DNA of 64,000 nt, taken from NCBI GenBank assembly GCA_000507305.1, contig DF239051.1:332438-396437 (forward strand), written 5' to 3'. Each line of letters begins with the position of its first letter. Position 1 is the stretch's first letter. The notes below the pieces were generated by a model. It did no database searches. It saw only the letters and a list, made by a program, of their open reading frames with translations, and was not told the DNA's origin. A program made the position numbers and the translations under genes. Positions 33,149 to 45,020 of this stretch are shown here, piece by piece. The stretch is from Breviolum minutum Mf 1.05b.01. Taxonomy: Eukaryota > Sar > Dinophyceae > Suessiales > Symbiodiniaceae.

Positions 33149-36100
33149 GCGATATGCCCTTGCCCTGGGAAACGCGAACGTGACTTGGGTACTGACTTAG
33201 ATATGCTGAAACGCTGGGGTGCACAAGCCATTGTGACCTTGGTGCAGGAGAGGTATTTGCCCAAAAAAAAAGGGGGCCGACTGGTTGAGAAATCCCAAAC
33301 AACCACCTGGGATGGTGCTAAAAACCCTTTGAACACTGGGATATCTATATACTATACATCAACTGGTTAGCAGGATTTCTGAACCATCAACAGTAGAAAC
33401 AGACTTGGGTGCCTCAAAGCCAGGTATTGGTTGAAGGATTATTTACTCTCCCTGAAACTAGCAAACACCACCTGAAAATGTAGGGTTGGAATACTACATA
33501 GTTTCCTTTTGGGGTCCGGCTTTTTTTAGGGCAAACTGTTAGTTTTAGGGAGTGTATGTTTTTTAATCTACATCTTCAAAAGATGAAAGGGTCGCCAGAA
33601 GTTTCTGTTTTTAAACTCTGATTTCTTGTTTGTTCTTGAAAATTCCATGTTTTTTCAGCCTACTAAGAGTATCTATATTATAGGCTCATTGGTCCCTAAA
33701 ACTAGCAGCCAGTTTATAAAGCCGCCCCCTTTCTTCAAAAGGAAGGCAAGCCGGATCTCGTCGAGTCCTTCAAAACCCAGCAAGTTTCAGTTCGGCGAAG
33801 TTGTGGAAGTTAGTTTCACAGGTTGGCATAGTTTGAAGAAACTGATGGAAGTTGAGAATTTGTCACATATTGAGATGAACTGGGTAGTGGTTTCAACTAT
33901 TTTGTATTTTTACCTCTACTTGGGGAAATGATCCATTTTGAAACCACCAATTAGATATGAAGTACAAAACAGAGTTGGACTGTTTGGTACAGCAAATTGG
34001 TCCATGTACAGAGTTGATTTGTTTTGATTCTCATGATCCACAACAAATTGCAAATATCTATGTTCTTTCCCATGTTTTATTGGATATAGTGAATCTAAGA
34101 TTTAAACCAGCTTACTTAGTTGATGTTATATTTGGATGGGGGGTTCATGTGAATTTCAGGTGGATCGCACCCAACTTGACCTGCCAAGTCAGTCGATGGA
34201 AAAAACGGCCGGCAGGAGGATGAGTTGAGAATGCTGGATGTGGCAGATATGGGAGCGCAAGTTCGGAAGCGACAGATGGAATGGTTTCATTGTCCCATTC
34301 CGGACCGCCGGACCGGAGAGAGAAAGTATATGAAAGTATGATAGTGCTGGCTGGATTGCAAGATTTGGTCTAATTTTTCAAGCTTCTTGTGACATACAGA
34401 ATCTTTTGTTGGACTGAAATGAAAAATGAACACTTTGGAGTTGTATATGATCAAATGTTCCTCAGATTCCTTGAAGCAATGTTTTCAGAAGGTCTCAAGG
34501 TGACTTCTACAGATATCATACTGTATCATATCTATTTAGCTATACGTAGATATTTTTATAGATATATCTAGATATAGATAGGCTTTTGAGATGAACAGTG
34601 GTGAATACTTTTGAAGGTTATATTCCTTGTATATTCTGAATTCTGAATCATTGTCAATTCCGGCGTGTCAATCCGATTTGTCACCGAAAATTCTTTCAGG
34701 ACTTTAGCGCCCCAGGGATGTTCTTCGAAGGCCCTGGGATGGATGGTTTAAGCCTCGGGGAATCCTGGGGGGAGTGTCGTACAACTGGCTGAGATGGTAC
34801 AACTGTTGTGATCCTGAAAGGCCAATGTTTCCTGGATTCTAATACCCCCCTTGGAAGTTTAACAGGAATAGCCCCTGAAAATAGGGAGGGAATCCCAAAA
34901 GAAAAGGATCATCATCTGAAAAACCATCCATTTTCAGGGGCGAGCTGTTAAACTTCCAAGGGGTACGATGATGTTTTTTTGAAAAAGGACACAACTTTCA
35001 TGTTGTGGTGTCCATGGATTTTTGTTTGAGAAACTTCAGAATCAAGATGGGAAAATCCAAAATGCACTTTCTATGTTGTCTTTTTTGGGTGTCCATGTGA
35101 AAAACTTCAGGGGTGTTGTGACTGTTGATCCTTTTTACTACCATCCAGATATATATATGTCATTAAGATCACCACAATAGATTGGGGAATCTGTGTCGAG
35201 AATTGTAGAGGTATTTGGACAAAGGCCAGGTCTGAAGAAGGTTTCTCAGGAGGATTTTAGAGGACTAGGGTTTTGGTTAACTCATGTGATTGGCTGAAAC
35301 ATCCTCCATTTACGAGGTGCGAATTCCCGATGGTTTAAAAGAAGAAAAGACAGGCTAACTCGGGAGTGGTCCTACATTTTTTCTTCTGCAATTCGATTGG
35401 TCTTCCAACTCTTGGCATATGATCATATCTCAATAATCACAACAATATGAAACTTCAAACTTTGACCTTTCCCTTTATTTTCCAAAAAAAAGCTCAAAGT
35501 GATTTACTACTTTTGGGTGGGTTGTCAGGCGCTGAACGGCCACCCTCAACCAGGCTGTTGGGTACAACGTGGTGATGGTGCTAAAGCACGAGAGTTCTTA
35601 CGTGCTGGTGGAAAGTTAGTGGTGCACTGTCGTGGTGGCATTGGACGTGCAGGTGCCACGGGTGGCAATCCGACCTGGAAGATTCGCGAAGATCAAGATA
35701 AGATGATGTTTGTTTGTTTTTTTGGGGGGGGGCAGAGGGGAGAATCCGGCCACAAAAAATCGGTCATTTTGAACGTGAATTTGTGGGATCAGTTGATGGT
35801 TCACTACCAACTTTTCTAAGTGACATGTAGGTGGATCTAAGCTGATATTTGTTGTAAGATGTTCCAACTGTTTGTTCTGAATTTTGGAATTTCGGATCTC
35901 AAGCTGCAAAATTTGATGATTAAAATGAACAGTTTTCCGAATCCCAAAAATCCGAAGGTAGGTAGTGATTGAAACAACCCATTTTTTTGCAAAATATGAA
36001 GGTCACACCCCATAGGTTGGCCTAGAAGCCTGCCCCCATATGACTTACACCACCTAAGGCTTGACCTGAACCATTCATTTTTCGTAGCCGACCGAAGGGG

Positions 36101-38102
36101 TTGGTTTTTCGTGTTGACCTGTTGACCCGTGTAGATTCAATGGTGAAGGTCTAAGGGTGTAAGGGTTTTTGTACGCGTTAGCTATAAGGTGCGTAAATAT
36201 AAATCTTTGCAACTTTCACCCCGGAAAATGTGGGGAAGATTTCCAGCCAACCTATGGGGTGACCTTCATATTTTTTCGAAATGGGTTGTTTCAATGTAAC
36301 GTCTAGTTCAGATTTTTGGGATTCGGAAGTATTTTGGGATGCGAGTCATGCCAGGAAGGCTGGCTCGTCAGCACCAGGACGGCATGACACAATATTCATT
36401 TGATTCAAATTCTAACCTTACATTTGTTTGTGTCTATAGTTAATACGCTTCAGTTTTTGTTGCCAACATGTTCTTAATCAAGTCAAACCTTAAATCTTTC
36501 ATAGCTAATATTGTTTCACATGTTTAATTGAAGCTACCAAATAATAGATTACTTGACTTACATGACAATGAGACCTTGAGTTCTGCTTCAAAACCCTTAT
36601 GTTTTAATACAAATCTTATCCCCCCCTTTTATCCTTCACTCCCAAAAGAAAACGCTGCCAGGCACTGTGTCATGTCGCCTTTTGGTGGAGTTGGGCTTAT
36701 GTTCACCCCAGAAAGCCTTACAGCGCCTTGGGAAAACATATGGCTTGGATGGGTAGGGTTTAGCTTGGCATTTGGTTGAACTAGCTTTTATCCAGAAAAA
36801 GATGTGCATTTGTTGTTATTTGTTGTTGCATTCTTTGTGAAGCCTTTGGATAGTATCTATAGTCTATAGATGCCCTTTGGTAGACTAACATGGCCATAGA
36901 CATACAATCCTTTTGTTTCATGGGAAATACATGTTCACATCGTCCATTTCCATTGCTGCGTTTGTTTGGCGGAGACACTATAGACCTTGGGAAAAACCAT
37001 TGAACATGGAGCAGGATCTTGAGTAAAACGTTGAAATGCCTAGAATGCATATCATACACCAACCTTAATCCTCCCAGTTGAAACAACATCTAAAATCAAG
37101 ATTGTGTTCATCATCCTTGCACTTACAGTAGTATAAATATAGTGTAAGATCTGCTCCCAGGGCTGACGAGTTTTCAGCGAAATCTTCAAAATCAAAGTCA
37201 GCCCACCACATGACCGCTGCATCCTCGAAAACCTGGTGCACTAGTACACCAACAATCCATATGGGGGCCCCTTTTTTGAAAAAAAGGATAAACCTTGAAC
37301 TTGGAAAAATAATCCTTATTTTTGTTCAGGTTCCTGTTCATTTGTTTTTGGGGGTAAATCCCGGGAATCCGATTGATTGGTGCTTTGTCGGCTTTTTTCC
37401 GACCAACCAACTTGGCGGTTGGAACTTCCATCCAAGCTGTGAGGGAACAAGCCCAACTCTTTAAAGTCTGTGACCGTTTTTACGAAGATGTTTGGAGACT
37501 TTATGCTAGAGAATTGATTTTGAATGTGGTGTAATATGGAGTAACTTTTAAGGTACTTCCATCCCTCAAAAGTTTTTTGGCGGTTGTTCTCCGGAAAAAC
37601 GAGAGCAACGAACAAAAACTCTGGATGTAATATTAAGCGGAGCTAGAGTGCTTTTGTTAGGAGTTCAGAACATATCTTTGCGAAGATGTGCGCAGAAATC
37701 TTGTTTTTCAAGCCTTAAGATACCTTTTACACCCCTGAAAATTAACAACATGGTTCACCTGAAAATCAGCCCCCATCGAAAAGGAGATCCCTTCTTTGGA
37801 AACTATCATTTTGAGGTTCTAAGTCAAACTTTGGAAGTTCAACATATAAATGCCGATTCGACCCTGACTTTTCGGGAGGTGCCTCGGTTGTACCCGCGGA
37901 TTCTGACTCGGTTGTGCCCGCGGACTCTGTCTCGGTTGTGCCTGACTTTTCTGTTTTTTTCCTATTCTCCTAGGCGTGTCAGAGAGACACGTCCTGGAGC
38001 AGTTGAAACGTGGGAGCAGGTTGGATGTGCAGTTTTGCACGTGATTGTGGGCAGGTTTTGGGGCATCAAAGATTGGAAGGAATGGTATATGGATTTGTTT
38101 AA
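33149..38102 (+). CDS. Cysteine-dependent (dual-specificity/CDKN3-like) protein phosphatase, split exons
   Basis: Exons in order: 33149-33247 (CPGKRERDLGTDLDMLKRWG, then AQAIVTLVQ); 34216-~34336 (EDELRMLDVADMGAQVRKRQ, then MEWFHCPIPDRRTG); 35529-35652 (AREFLRAGGKLVVHCRGGIG, then RA); 37974-38019 (RVRETRPGAVETWEQ). HCRGGIGR at 35625-35649 is the HCx5R loop, with Cys as nucleophile and Arg binding phosphate. The RPGAVET block follows the loop in CDKN3/PTP-like enzymes that hydrolyse phospho-Ser/Thr/Tyr. An exon between 35652 and 37974 (the helix after the loop) and the 5' end are missing. The last coding bit may read VLGHQRLEGM to a stop at 38102, but the implied 35-bp intron is too short. At least seven short elements (33.28, 33.45, 33.88, 34.84, 35.93, 36.87 kb and others) lie in its introns. 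One intron start is CAG/GAGAGG, a GA donor. Confidence 0.65.
33280..33394. mobile_element. Family D element in phosphatase intron
   Basis: The right end GCAGGATTTCTGAACCATCA-ACAGT matches the D terminus. The left end (CTGGTTGAGAAATCCCAAAC) is diverged. About 115 bp. Confidence 0.55.
33445..33555. mobile_element. Family B element in phosphatase intron
   Basis: ACTCTCCCTGAAACTAGCAA and AACTGTTAGTTTTAGGGAGT are inverted ends of about 20 bp around a core with TTGGAATACTACATAG. Confidence 0.7.
33880..33954 (+). mobile_element. Internally deleted family A element in phosphatase intron
   Basis: CTGGGTAGTGGTTTCAACTA, core TACCTCTACTTGGGGAAATG, then directly TTTTGAAACCACCAATTAG. At 75 bp it lacks the usual 23-bp ACTAATATTTTTCAAATGGG segment. 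Confidence 0.75.
34843..34965. mobile_element. Family B element in phosphatase intron
   Basis: TACCCCCCTTGGAAGTTTAA-CAG and CTGTTAAACTTCCAAGGGGTA are mirrored, with subterminal CCCCTGAAAAT / ATTTTCAGGGG. The core is in the opposite orientation to the 50.9-kb copy. Confidence 0.8.
35934..36328. mobile_element. ~395-bp palindromic element, family G, in phosphatase intron
   Basis: Arms of about 85 bp: outer TCCGAATCCCAAAAATCCGA / TCAGATTTTTGGGATTCGGA, then GATTGAAACAACCCATTTTT / AATGGGTTGTTTCAATG, then AAGGTCACACCCCATAGGTT / AACCTATGGGGTGACCTT. The core holds TTTCACCCCGGAAAATGTGG-GGAAGATTTCC, similar to the middle of family A. No coding capacity. Confidence 0.85.
36871..36977. mobile_element. 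Diverged family B element in phosphatase intron
   Basis: TGCCCTTTGGTAGACTAACA-TGGCCAT on the left is loosely mirrored by CCATTGCTGCGTTTGTTTGG-CGGA on the right, as in the 32.24-kb copy. Supported but decayed. Confidence 0.5.
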
Positions 38103-38340
38103 ACGGGTGTTTGATGCTACAATGATATTGTATCATTCACATCCAGGATGTGTACATTGATATGTACTTGAATCTCATTATCGTGACATGATTCTACACC
38201 AATTTTTTCTGAATAGCCTTTGTTTTCGTCATGTTTCATGCCTTTGTGTTTCTTTGGATGCAAGCACTCGCCATGGAGGGTGACACATTTTGATAGTGGG
38301 AGGTGCTATTTGGGTGGGTGGTGAAAAACTAGAATAGGTG

Positions 38341-38454
38341 CCCTACCTGAAACTAACGTAGCCTTTGAAAATAGGTTTCCCATGTGTTCCCAAAAGGACA
38401 CACTCGTCTTCCAACCATCCATTTTCAGGGACTATCATAGTTTCAGGGAGGGTG
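38341..38454. mobile_element. Family B element
   Basis: CCCTACCTGAAACTAACGTA and TATCATAGTTTCAGGGAGGG as ends, subterminal ATTTTCAGGG. Core reversed relative to the 50.9-kb copy. Confidence 0.7.
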
Positions 38455-38652
38455 AGGCATTAGAATACAAACAGCAATCTTTGGGTGGTCTTGTCATCGA
38501 CCAAAACCAGAATTTCCATGGAAAAAAACAGTGTGGACTGTAACCACCTTCCGTTGATTGGTGGAATATATGCATGAAAATTATCCGTTGGGAACTGGTA
38601 TTACCCACAAGAAATATTGAGTTTTTGTGCTCAAGATCTGTCTTAATTTAAA

Positions 38653-38755
38653 TGGCTGTTGGTGGAACAAATCCTGCAACAGTTGATAGGCAGTTTATAT
38701 CATTATTCACACGTGTTAAACATCCGAGGTGGTGCAGCATTTCTTTCATCAACGA
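38653..38755. mobile_element. Family D element
   Basis: GGCTGTTGGTGGAACAAATC-CTGC and GCAGCATTTCTTTCATCAAC as ends; the middle TAGGCAGTTTATATCATTAT matches the 50.0-kb copy. Diverged. Confidence 0.6.
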
Positions 38756-39027
38756 TGGATTCAGAAATAGTTTTGGCCCCAAAAAAACCCTGGTGAACTT
38801 GTGTGAGGTAACACAAGTGCTGCGTGGTATCACGTGGGATCAATTTGATACACAAGCAGTTTAGCCCACCAGGGTTCTCCAACCATTCCTGGTAGAATGT
38901 TTTCACTGGAAGCCTTAGATTCAACCAAACCACCAAGCCACCAAGCCAAGTACGGGCACTTGTTTCATTTAAACAAAACAGACTATGAACTGATGCATGT
39001 GTTCAAGAAAACAGGAGGCATGTAGGG

Positions 39028-39310
39028 ATGTAATCAATCAAATATTGATGCACTGTACTTTGAAGAGTTTTTAGGTTTGAGTTCTTTTAAGGTTTCAGAG
39101 ACGTCTTCCTTTGCTTCACAGGCTTCAGTTAAGGTGAATGCACATGAATGCATGCAGTTTGTTTCCATTTTGGTGCAATCTGGCCCTTTTAAAGTGCCAC
39201 CAGGAGAACCACGTTCTATCCTTGAAAGCGCTTGATGAATAGCAGCTGACGGATGCAAAACAAGTGCTGCGATAGTTGAAGCGGCGATCCGTCGATCCGT
39301 GGAAGATTGA
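39028..39310 (+). CDS. Candidate exon region, strand not certain
   Basis: The + strand frame reads ALYFEEFLGLSSFKVSETSS, then KVNAHECMQFVSILVQSGPF and KVPPGEPRSILESA-stop at 39235, with an internal good acceptor (TTGCTTCACAG). The island continues with SAAIVEAAIRRSVED. The - strand is also open over 39034-39258 with equally protein-like composition (EACEAKEDVSETLKELKPK). One of the two is likely real. The + strand is preferred only because all other genes here are +. Confidence 0.35.
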
Positions 39311-39654
39311 CTTTCAAAGGGCCGATACTTTACAGATTGGGCACATGCCCAAAGTGTTGGTTGTTTCTCAGAAATCCAAAATTTGGCTAGCAGGTGGGAA
39401 GGGATCAGTTACAACCTCCAACCATCAGAGAGTGTGATTCATGGATATTTATGGAAGCTTTCGGATCTTTTCCTTCAAAATCGGTCGGATGTTTCATCCC
39501 AAAAAGTGGCAGAACCCCCCTGGGTTGTTGTTGAGCGCAACTCACCACTCACCATCCCGGAACTCCCAATTTGTCATCTCTCGAGGTCTTGCCTCTGCTG
39601 GGGGATCTCAGGGGGTAACGGTAAGATGTTGGGAAGTCAAAATGGCAAGGTTGG

Positions 39655-39762
39655 ATACCCCCCCGAAGTTTAACAGTTCGCCCCTGAAAAATAGTGGTTG
39701 GAAGACTACTTTCCTATTGGGAAGGTAACTTTTCAGGGGCCATGTTAAACTTCGGGATGGTA
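39655..39762. mobile_element. Family B element
   Basis: ACCCCCCCGAAGTTTAACAG and CATGTTAAACTTCGGGATGG as ends, subterminal CCCCTGAAAAA / CTTTTCAGGGG, core ACTACTTTCCTATTGGGA. It directly follows a coding-like stretch (SRGLASAGGSQGVT before ACG/GTAAGA at 39619). Confidence 0.8.
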
Positions 39763-41272
39763 AATAGTGCTCAATTTTACACCGTTGGTTCAGCACCGTT
39801 GGTTTCGTGGCAAAGAAAAAACAACGGGCATTTCGATCCAAGTCTCCAGATTGATGAAATCTGATCTGACTATATAAGATATGTAGATTTAAGGCACTAA
39901 GATGGACAAGAAATCTAAAGTTTAGTAGCTGTATTCTGTTTTGTGTCATGAATTTAACATGATCAACATCACTAATTGCTAAAAGAAACTCTCCAAATCT
40001 AATATGTAGAGGGCACATGAAGCAGCATGCCATCTTTAGATTCCATCATGATATCCCAAAAATCTCAGGAGTTTTTGTGCGTTGAGTATGGTGTTTTCAT
40101 GTAGCCGAAACACCTGAGGTTCCATTAGATTCACTTCTGACAGTTCTCTACTCCTTGGACTATGTCGTATCCTCAACCCGGTGGTTGCTGGGGGAGAATC
40201 CCAAAGGCAGCTGAAATGGCAGCTTCACTTCCCATTTGGGCATTCAGCTTATTTGGGAGGTAATCAACTGGCAAGTTGCTAGCTTTGTTCACTTACCCTC
40301 CAGGGAACTCTACAACATATTCCCTTCAAAACGGCACTTTTGGGTCGATGTGTTTCCTTTTCGCCAGGTGGGATATGGATTCGTTCCCGGGAGGGCAGAA
40401 AACCCAGCCCTCTTTTTGCTTGTAAAGCTGCGTGACAGGCGATCTATCCAAGATTTCCCTTTGTGCATTCATGTGCGAGATTTTTTGTTGAAACTGCCCA
40501 CGGAGGTTTTCTGAACAAAGATGAATCCTGGCGATCAATCCATCTCAATCCAGAATTCTTGTGGTGAAAATGGTGAGAGGACTTCCCAGGAGAGAGCATT
40601 CCCTGTGCTATTCTTCTAGCGTAGTAAGATTCGTGAAAATCAGTTTCAAAGATTTCGAATGCCCACAGGTTTCATAGATTTCGAATGGAGCATCACAACA
40701 TAGAGTCATTTAGAAGTTGTATCCGAGTATCCCAATATGTTGCAGAAAAAGCCTATCAAATCACTGATGTTTCATGGTTTTTCCATAAGAATCGTATCAC
40801 AATATCACTGGTGTTTCATGTTTTGCTTCCATTTTAACATTCCGTTACGGAGTTAGTGGATTTACCAACGTTTGAAAACTTGGCAGCATTTGGATCGGAA
40901 GACTTTCAGCCAAGTTTGTGAATCAATACCCCTTCTACGATGGAACTCTCCCACACCATGGCTTGATTGGTATCACAGTATTCCGATACGTCTGAGGTCA
41001 GTTTCTCAGGTGGGAAGTGGGATCTGGGGTTGAGTTTTTGTTGGCGCTTTGAGGATTGGATTTCCGTTGGAAGTTTTGCTGCCATTTAATGTCATATATG
41101 AGTCATACCATTTTTCGGTGGATGGGGGAGAATCGTGGGGCTACTTCGAGCTTCAGAAGGTTCGACATAGCTGCAGCTAGGTCACATTGAGTGTAACGTG
41201 TTTTTTCACCAGACATGTTTCTGGGGCACTAAGAAACCATCCCCCAACACCTTCGGTTCATTTCATTGCTAG

Positions 41273-43252
41273 GCCAGATCGATCAAATCAACCAGGACCG
41301 GGATGACAAAACCGAAACCCGGGGGGAGGGAAGAGTCGGGTGGTGGGAAACTCAGAGTTTAAGGGAATTTTCCCAAAAGGAAAGAACTACTGTTGATGGA
41401 AGAAATCCGGCTAACCACCTGGGATGTTTAAAACTTGGTAAAAAATGGGATAAACTACCAACCCAGGATTTCTTCCATCAACAGTGCAATTCGAAAGTGT
41501 TTGGAGTTTACAATCTAGATTTTATGGAGCCACCCTAAAGTGCTTCACTTTCAGCAGAGAAGCTGTTGAATCTTTTGGTGGTGTTCCTGATGCAAGAGAT
41601 TGCCGCAGTCTGAAGTAGAATTACCTGTAGACCTATATAGAGGTGATGCTTGCTGAATTCTGTCGAAAAGTGTAGTTGGTCATAATCTGCAGTAGTCCAA
41701 GCAAGTAGCTGGGGATGATGGAATATCAATACTTCTCTACAAACTAAAAGTGCTCGATATTTCTTTCCAGCTAGATCATGGTTCAGATATTTTTCCCTGA
41801 TCACTGCACCTATTTCCAACAAAAGGGGGTGTTTTCTGTGGACACATGTGACCAAGCAAGCTTTTTTGAATGACATGTTCCTGACTTCATATGATCACAT
41901 GACCATCACTTGACAAAAAAAAACACTATTTTGCAACGTGCAGCTTCAAGAGCTCAAGTTGAAGATTTACAACAGCAGCTCAAGTGAAACAAAGAACGCA
42001 GGTAAGACTGCAGTTTCAAGCTGACATTCCAAAGGCATTTTTTGGGCACGACATCTTCATGGCTTCACAGTGAAGGGTGTTTTTGCCAAATTTGGGGGGA
42101 AGAAAGAAAAATACCACAGAGTCGTGTAGTTTGGATCAAGTTGGAAGCAAGAGGAAAGACATCAAGAACACAAAAACAGAATCGTCTCAGTAGTTAGCAC
42201 CTCAAAATTCCTAGAGGCAACCATGTACTTAAAGCATGTTGATTTCGTTTTTTTTTTCAAGCTTCATTCGTGAATTCTTGACGCCCTCTACCTGAGATAT
42301 TCCATCCAATAACTGAGATCTCTGACCAAATCTTGACAAATGCTGATAGAATCTGGAAGGTTAATTCGAAACAGATGGGGTTTTGCGTTTTTGGTGGCAT
42401 TTGTGATATGCTCATGTTTGCACTGGGTTGCAATTTATCATTGGAGTTTTGAATTGAACATACCACAGTCAAATACGGCAACAAAGTGGCAACACCATAG
42501 AAAGGTGTAGTATGTTTGGATGCAATCAAATCCATTGCATGTCCCTGATTCTTGGATGAAAAAGTCAGTCTTGTGTTGCGGATTCCTTGGGTGAAACAGT
42601 TAGATTTTGGATAAAGCGAGAGATTTCCACGACTGTGGCAATTGTGGTTTCATCTCATCTTCTTTTTCAGGTCTCCGGCGGGGGTGGGCTAAAGACGATG
42701 AGATAAACCTCCACCCCTGTTGGAATTTGCGTGAGTTGGGGATGGTTGAGGTAGTTACAAGCACCAATTTAATCAACGAAAAGAAATGGTAGAAAGAAGC
42801 CCCAATAGTGAAACCAAGATATAGCTTCATATTGAAACTGAGATAAACTAGTTTTGAAGAATATCTATTCAAAGCAGGGTACTAGGATCTGGCGTTTGTT
42901 TCTTTTTGGGCAAATGATTTCACGACCAAAGCGCCACTTCCCTCATGTATTAAAATGTGTTCTGAATGTAAGGGAAACGGACTCCCAAACAAACTATAAA
43001 CAACTTGGGTTACACACGTCAGGTTCAACATGGAACGTACAAGTGATGATGTCCAGGGGTATCTCCGGGCATCTCCGGGCTCCAGGTGAAGCAATATGAA
43101 AAACTTCAAATTGGATGCACGCCGCGTGTAGGTTTGATACCTCCTCCAAGTCGTCAAAGCAAAAACGGATGCCAAGGAATTGACGTTTGACACCACTGAT
43201 TTCAGTGATGGCGTCGATGGAGGTGCCACAGTTAAGAGAAGTGATCATTGAT
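41273..43252 (+). CDS. Scattered candidate exons, unnamed gene
   Basis: Four islands, each after an AG. 41273-~41388 reads QIDQINQDRDDKTETRGEGR. 41944-~41984 reads SRAQVEDLQQQLK, coiled-coil-like. 42671-~42740 reads LRRGWAKDDEINLHPCWNLR. About 43138-43252 reads LQVVKAKTDAKELTFDTTDF, then SDGVDGGATV. They could be upstream exons of the PX gene at 45.0 kb, since a coiled coil plus PX is a common combination, but phases were not reconciled. A - strand frame across 42994-43290 is also open and protein-like. Confidence 0.3.
41389..41484. mobile_element. Family D element
   Basis: ACTGTTGATGGAAGAAATCC and GGATTTCTTCCATCAACAGT are exact 20-bp inverted repeats; 96 bp in all. The middle GGGATAAACTACC is reversed relative to the 50.0-kb copy. 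It lies immediately after a candidate exon. Confidence 0.9.
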
Positions 43253-43874
43253 CCATCCAGCCATCCACCCATCCTTCCACAGCATGTCACTGTTTTTAAT
43301 CCATTTCATCTAAAAAGACATCTCATCATTCCCCTTGAACAGAATCAAACCTTTATATAGTTAGTTTCATCTCACACGAGCATAAAGATACCGTCCCCAA
43401 AAAAGACATATTCATCCCAAATACATCTCAGTTCCAAACACATCAGAAACTACATCGATCAGTTCCAATTAAGATAGATCAGACTGACACTACATCTCAT
43501 TTCCAATTGAAAATAAAGATCCAACATATATCCCTAACATCAGGCTGATCCAATTTAAAAACAAAAAAACAGAAAATAATACATCCCCAACATCCAACCT
43601 ACAATTATATATGATGTAGTAAATGTTTGGTTGGTGAAATTTCCCCCAATTTTTCAATGGTTTGTTTGTTTTCAACCTAGATCCATCCCAGTTGGATGGA
43701 GGTAACTTCCCTCCCTCCCATCCATCGATCCATCCGATGACTTGTCCGACCTTGTGAGGTGATCCGACTGTTGGATTTTCGCATGTTTCGGACCGACACC
43801 TTGGTGCCTTGGGATCCTTAAAATTGAGTGATGGAAAAGAGTCTGTTTTTTTGTTGTTTTTTGTTGAGAATGGC

Positions 43875-44010
43875 TGTTGGTTGGTTTGTTGGGTGATGTT
43901 GGTTGATGTTGGTTGGGTGGTTGATTTGTTGGTTGGGTGATGTTGGTTGGTTGATGTTGGGTGTTTGATCTGTTGGTTGGGTGGTTGATGTTGGTTGGTT
44001 GTGGCAGTGG
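43875..44010. repeat. GTTGGTTG-type minisatellite
   Basis: A run of TTGGTTGG, TTGGTTGATG and GGGTGATG motifs in irregular order. On the other strand it reads as a Thr/Asn/Gln/Pro-rich frame, which I take as a by-product. Confidence 0.8.
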
Positions 44011-45020
44011 GTGGGGAATGTTTTGTGAAGGACATGGGGACATTTTTTCTTTTTTGGGTGATGGCTTTAGATGATTGTATAGATGACTATGCAATGTAGA
44101 TGATACGTATATAGTAAATTACATGGATATATTATTTTGGGTGACTGTATGCAATGATTTTTAGGTGATGTTGAGATCTTTGATTGTACATCATGAGAAT
44201 GCAGTCATTTATTCCGCTCACTTTTTTGTTTTTTTTGATGCTGCGAAAAAGGAGTTGTATGGACTTGCGGTCTAGGGAACAAAAAACACCAAAGTCAATG
44301 TTTGGTAGATTGATTTACGTTTCATTTTTGACAAAGGTGAAGCTATGTAGTTGATACACCTGTTTAACAAGACGAACATGGACTATTTGTAAAATGCGTT
44401 CATTCCTGCAAATTTTTCACAGGCTGAACAGATCCAAAGTTCATCACTGAATCACGAGTCTGAAATCATGTTTGTTGATGTGTTTTCTGTTCTGCAGAAT
44501 CTAGCACGCATTCTTGCAACTTTCAAGCATCATGTTTCAGAAAGCAAGATATTAGAAAACCATTTGGGAAGCCAAATATTATGTCTGCGTGGTGTCAAAT
44601 ATTTTTAGATTGATTTTCAACATTGTCAACCCTTACTTGGGGAAATGATTCCAATTGACTAACATTTTTGAATTGGGTTGAAGCCACCAACTATAACTAG
44701 ATACAGTTTATTTGTTTGGGGTAGAAATAGCACTGCTGCAGTAAAATATGTAGGTTCGCGTTTTTTCTCTTTGGGTGAATCTAAGTGCATCGGAGTATCA
44801 ATCCAAAATATCACTTTTCTTGGTCACCCAACCAAGATCCAACAACAAAGAATCTGGCTGGCCCTTGGTAGGGAATGAGGGTGCATGAATTCAAAACATC
44901 TGTTTAGCTTACAAAAATCATAGAAAAAATCCACAAAAAAGATGCCTAAACAAAGACATCATACAAAAAATCATCCGATTCAACGTATCGACTTCGACGA
45001 GACCCGTCGAAACCCACTAG
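44011..45020. other. Spacer upstream of PX exon
   Basis: No convincing exon apart from a weak frame after the family A copy (44678-44878). It holds that copy at 44585-44694 (CTGCGTGGTGTCAAATATTT, core CCTTACTTGGGGAAATGATT, end GGGTTGAAGCCACCAACTA). Confidence 0.45.
44585..44694 (+). mobile_element. Diverged family A element
   Basis: All landmarks of family A are present in order but substituted. The 5' end is the weakest part. About 110 bp. Confidence 0.6.

Noticed and set aside
33780..33880. Frame LMEVENLSHIEMNW considered as a phosphatase exon ending at a family A intron
   Set aside because: The exon at 34216 (MLDVADMGAQVRKRQMEW) fills the same place in the phosphatase much better, so using the 33880 element as that gene's intron is not supported.
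43490..44094. - strand frames of 140-181 residues rich in Thr, Asn, Gln, Pro
   Set aside because: Produced by the GTTGGTTG minisatellite; no domain and no splice support.
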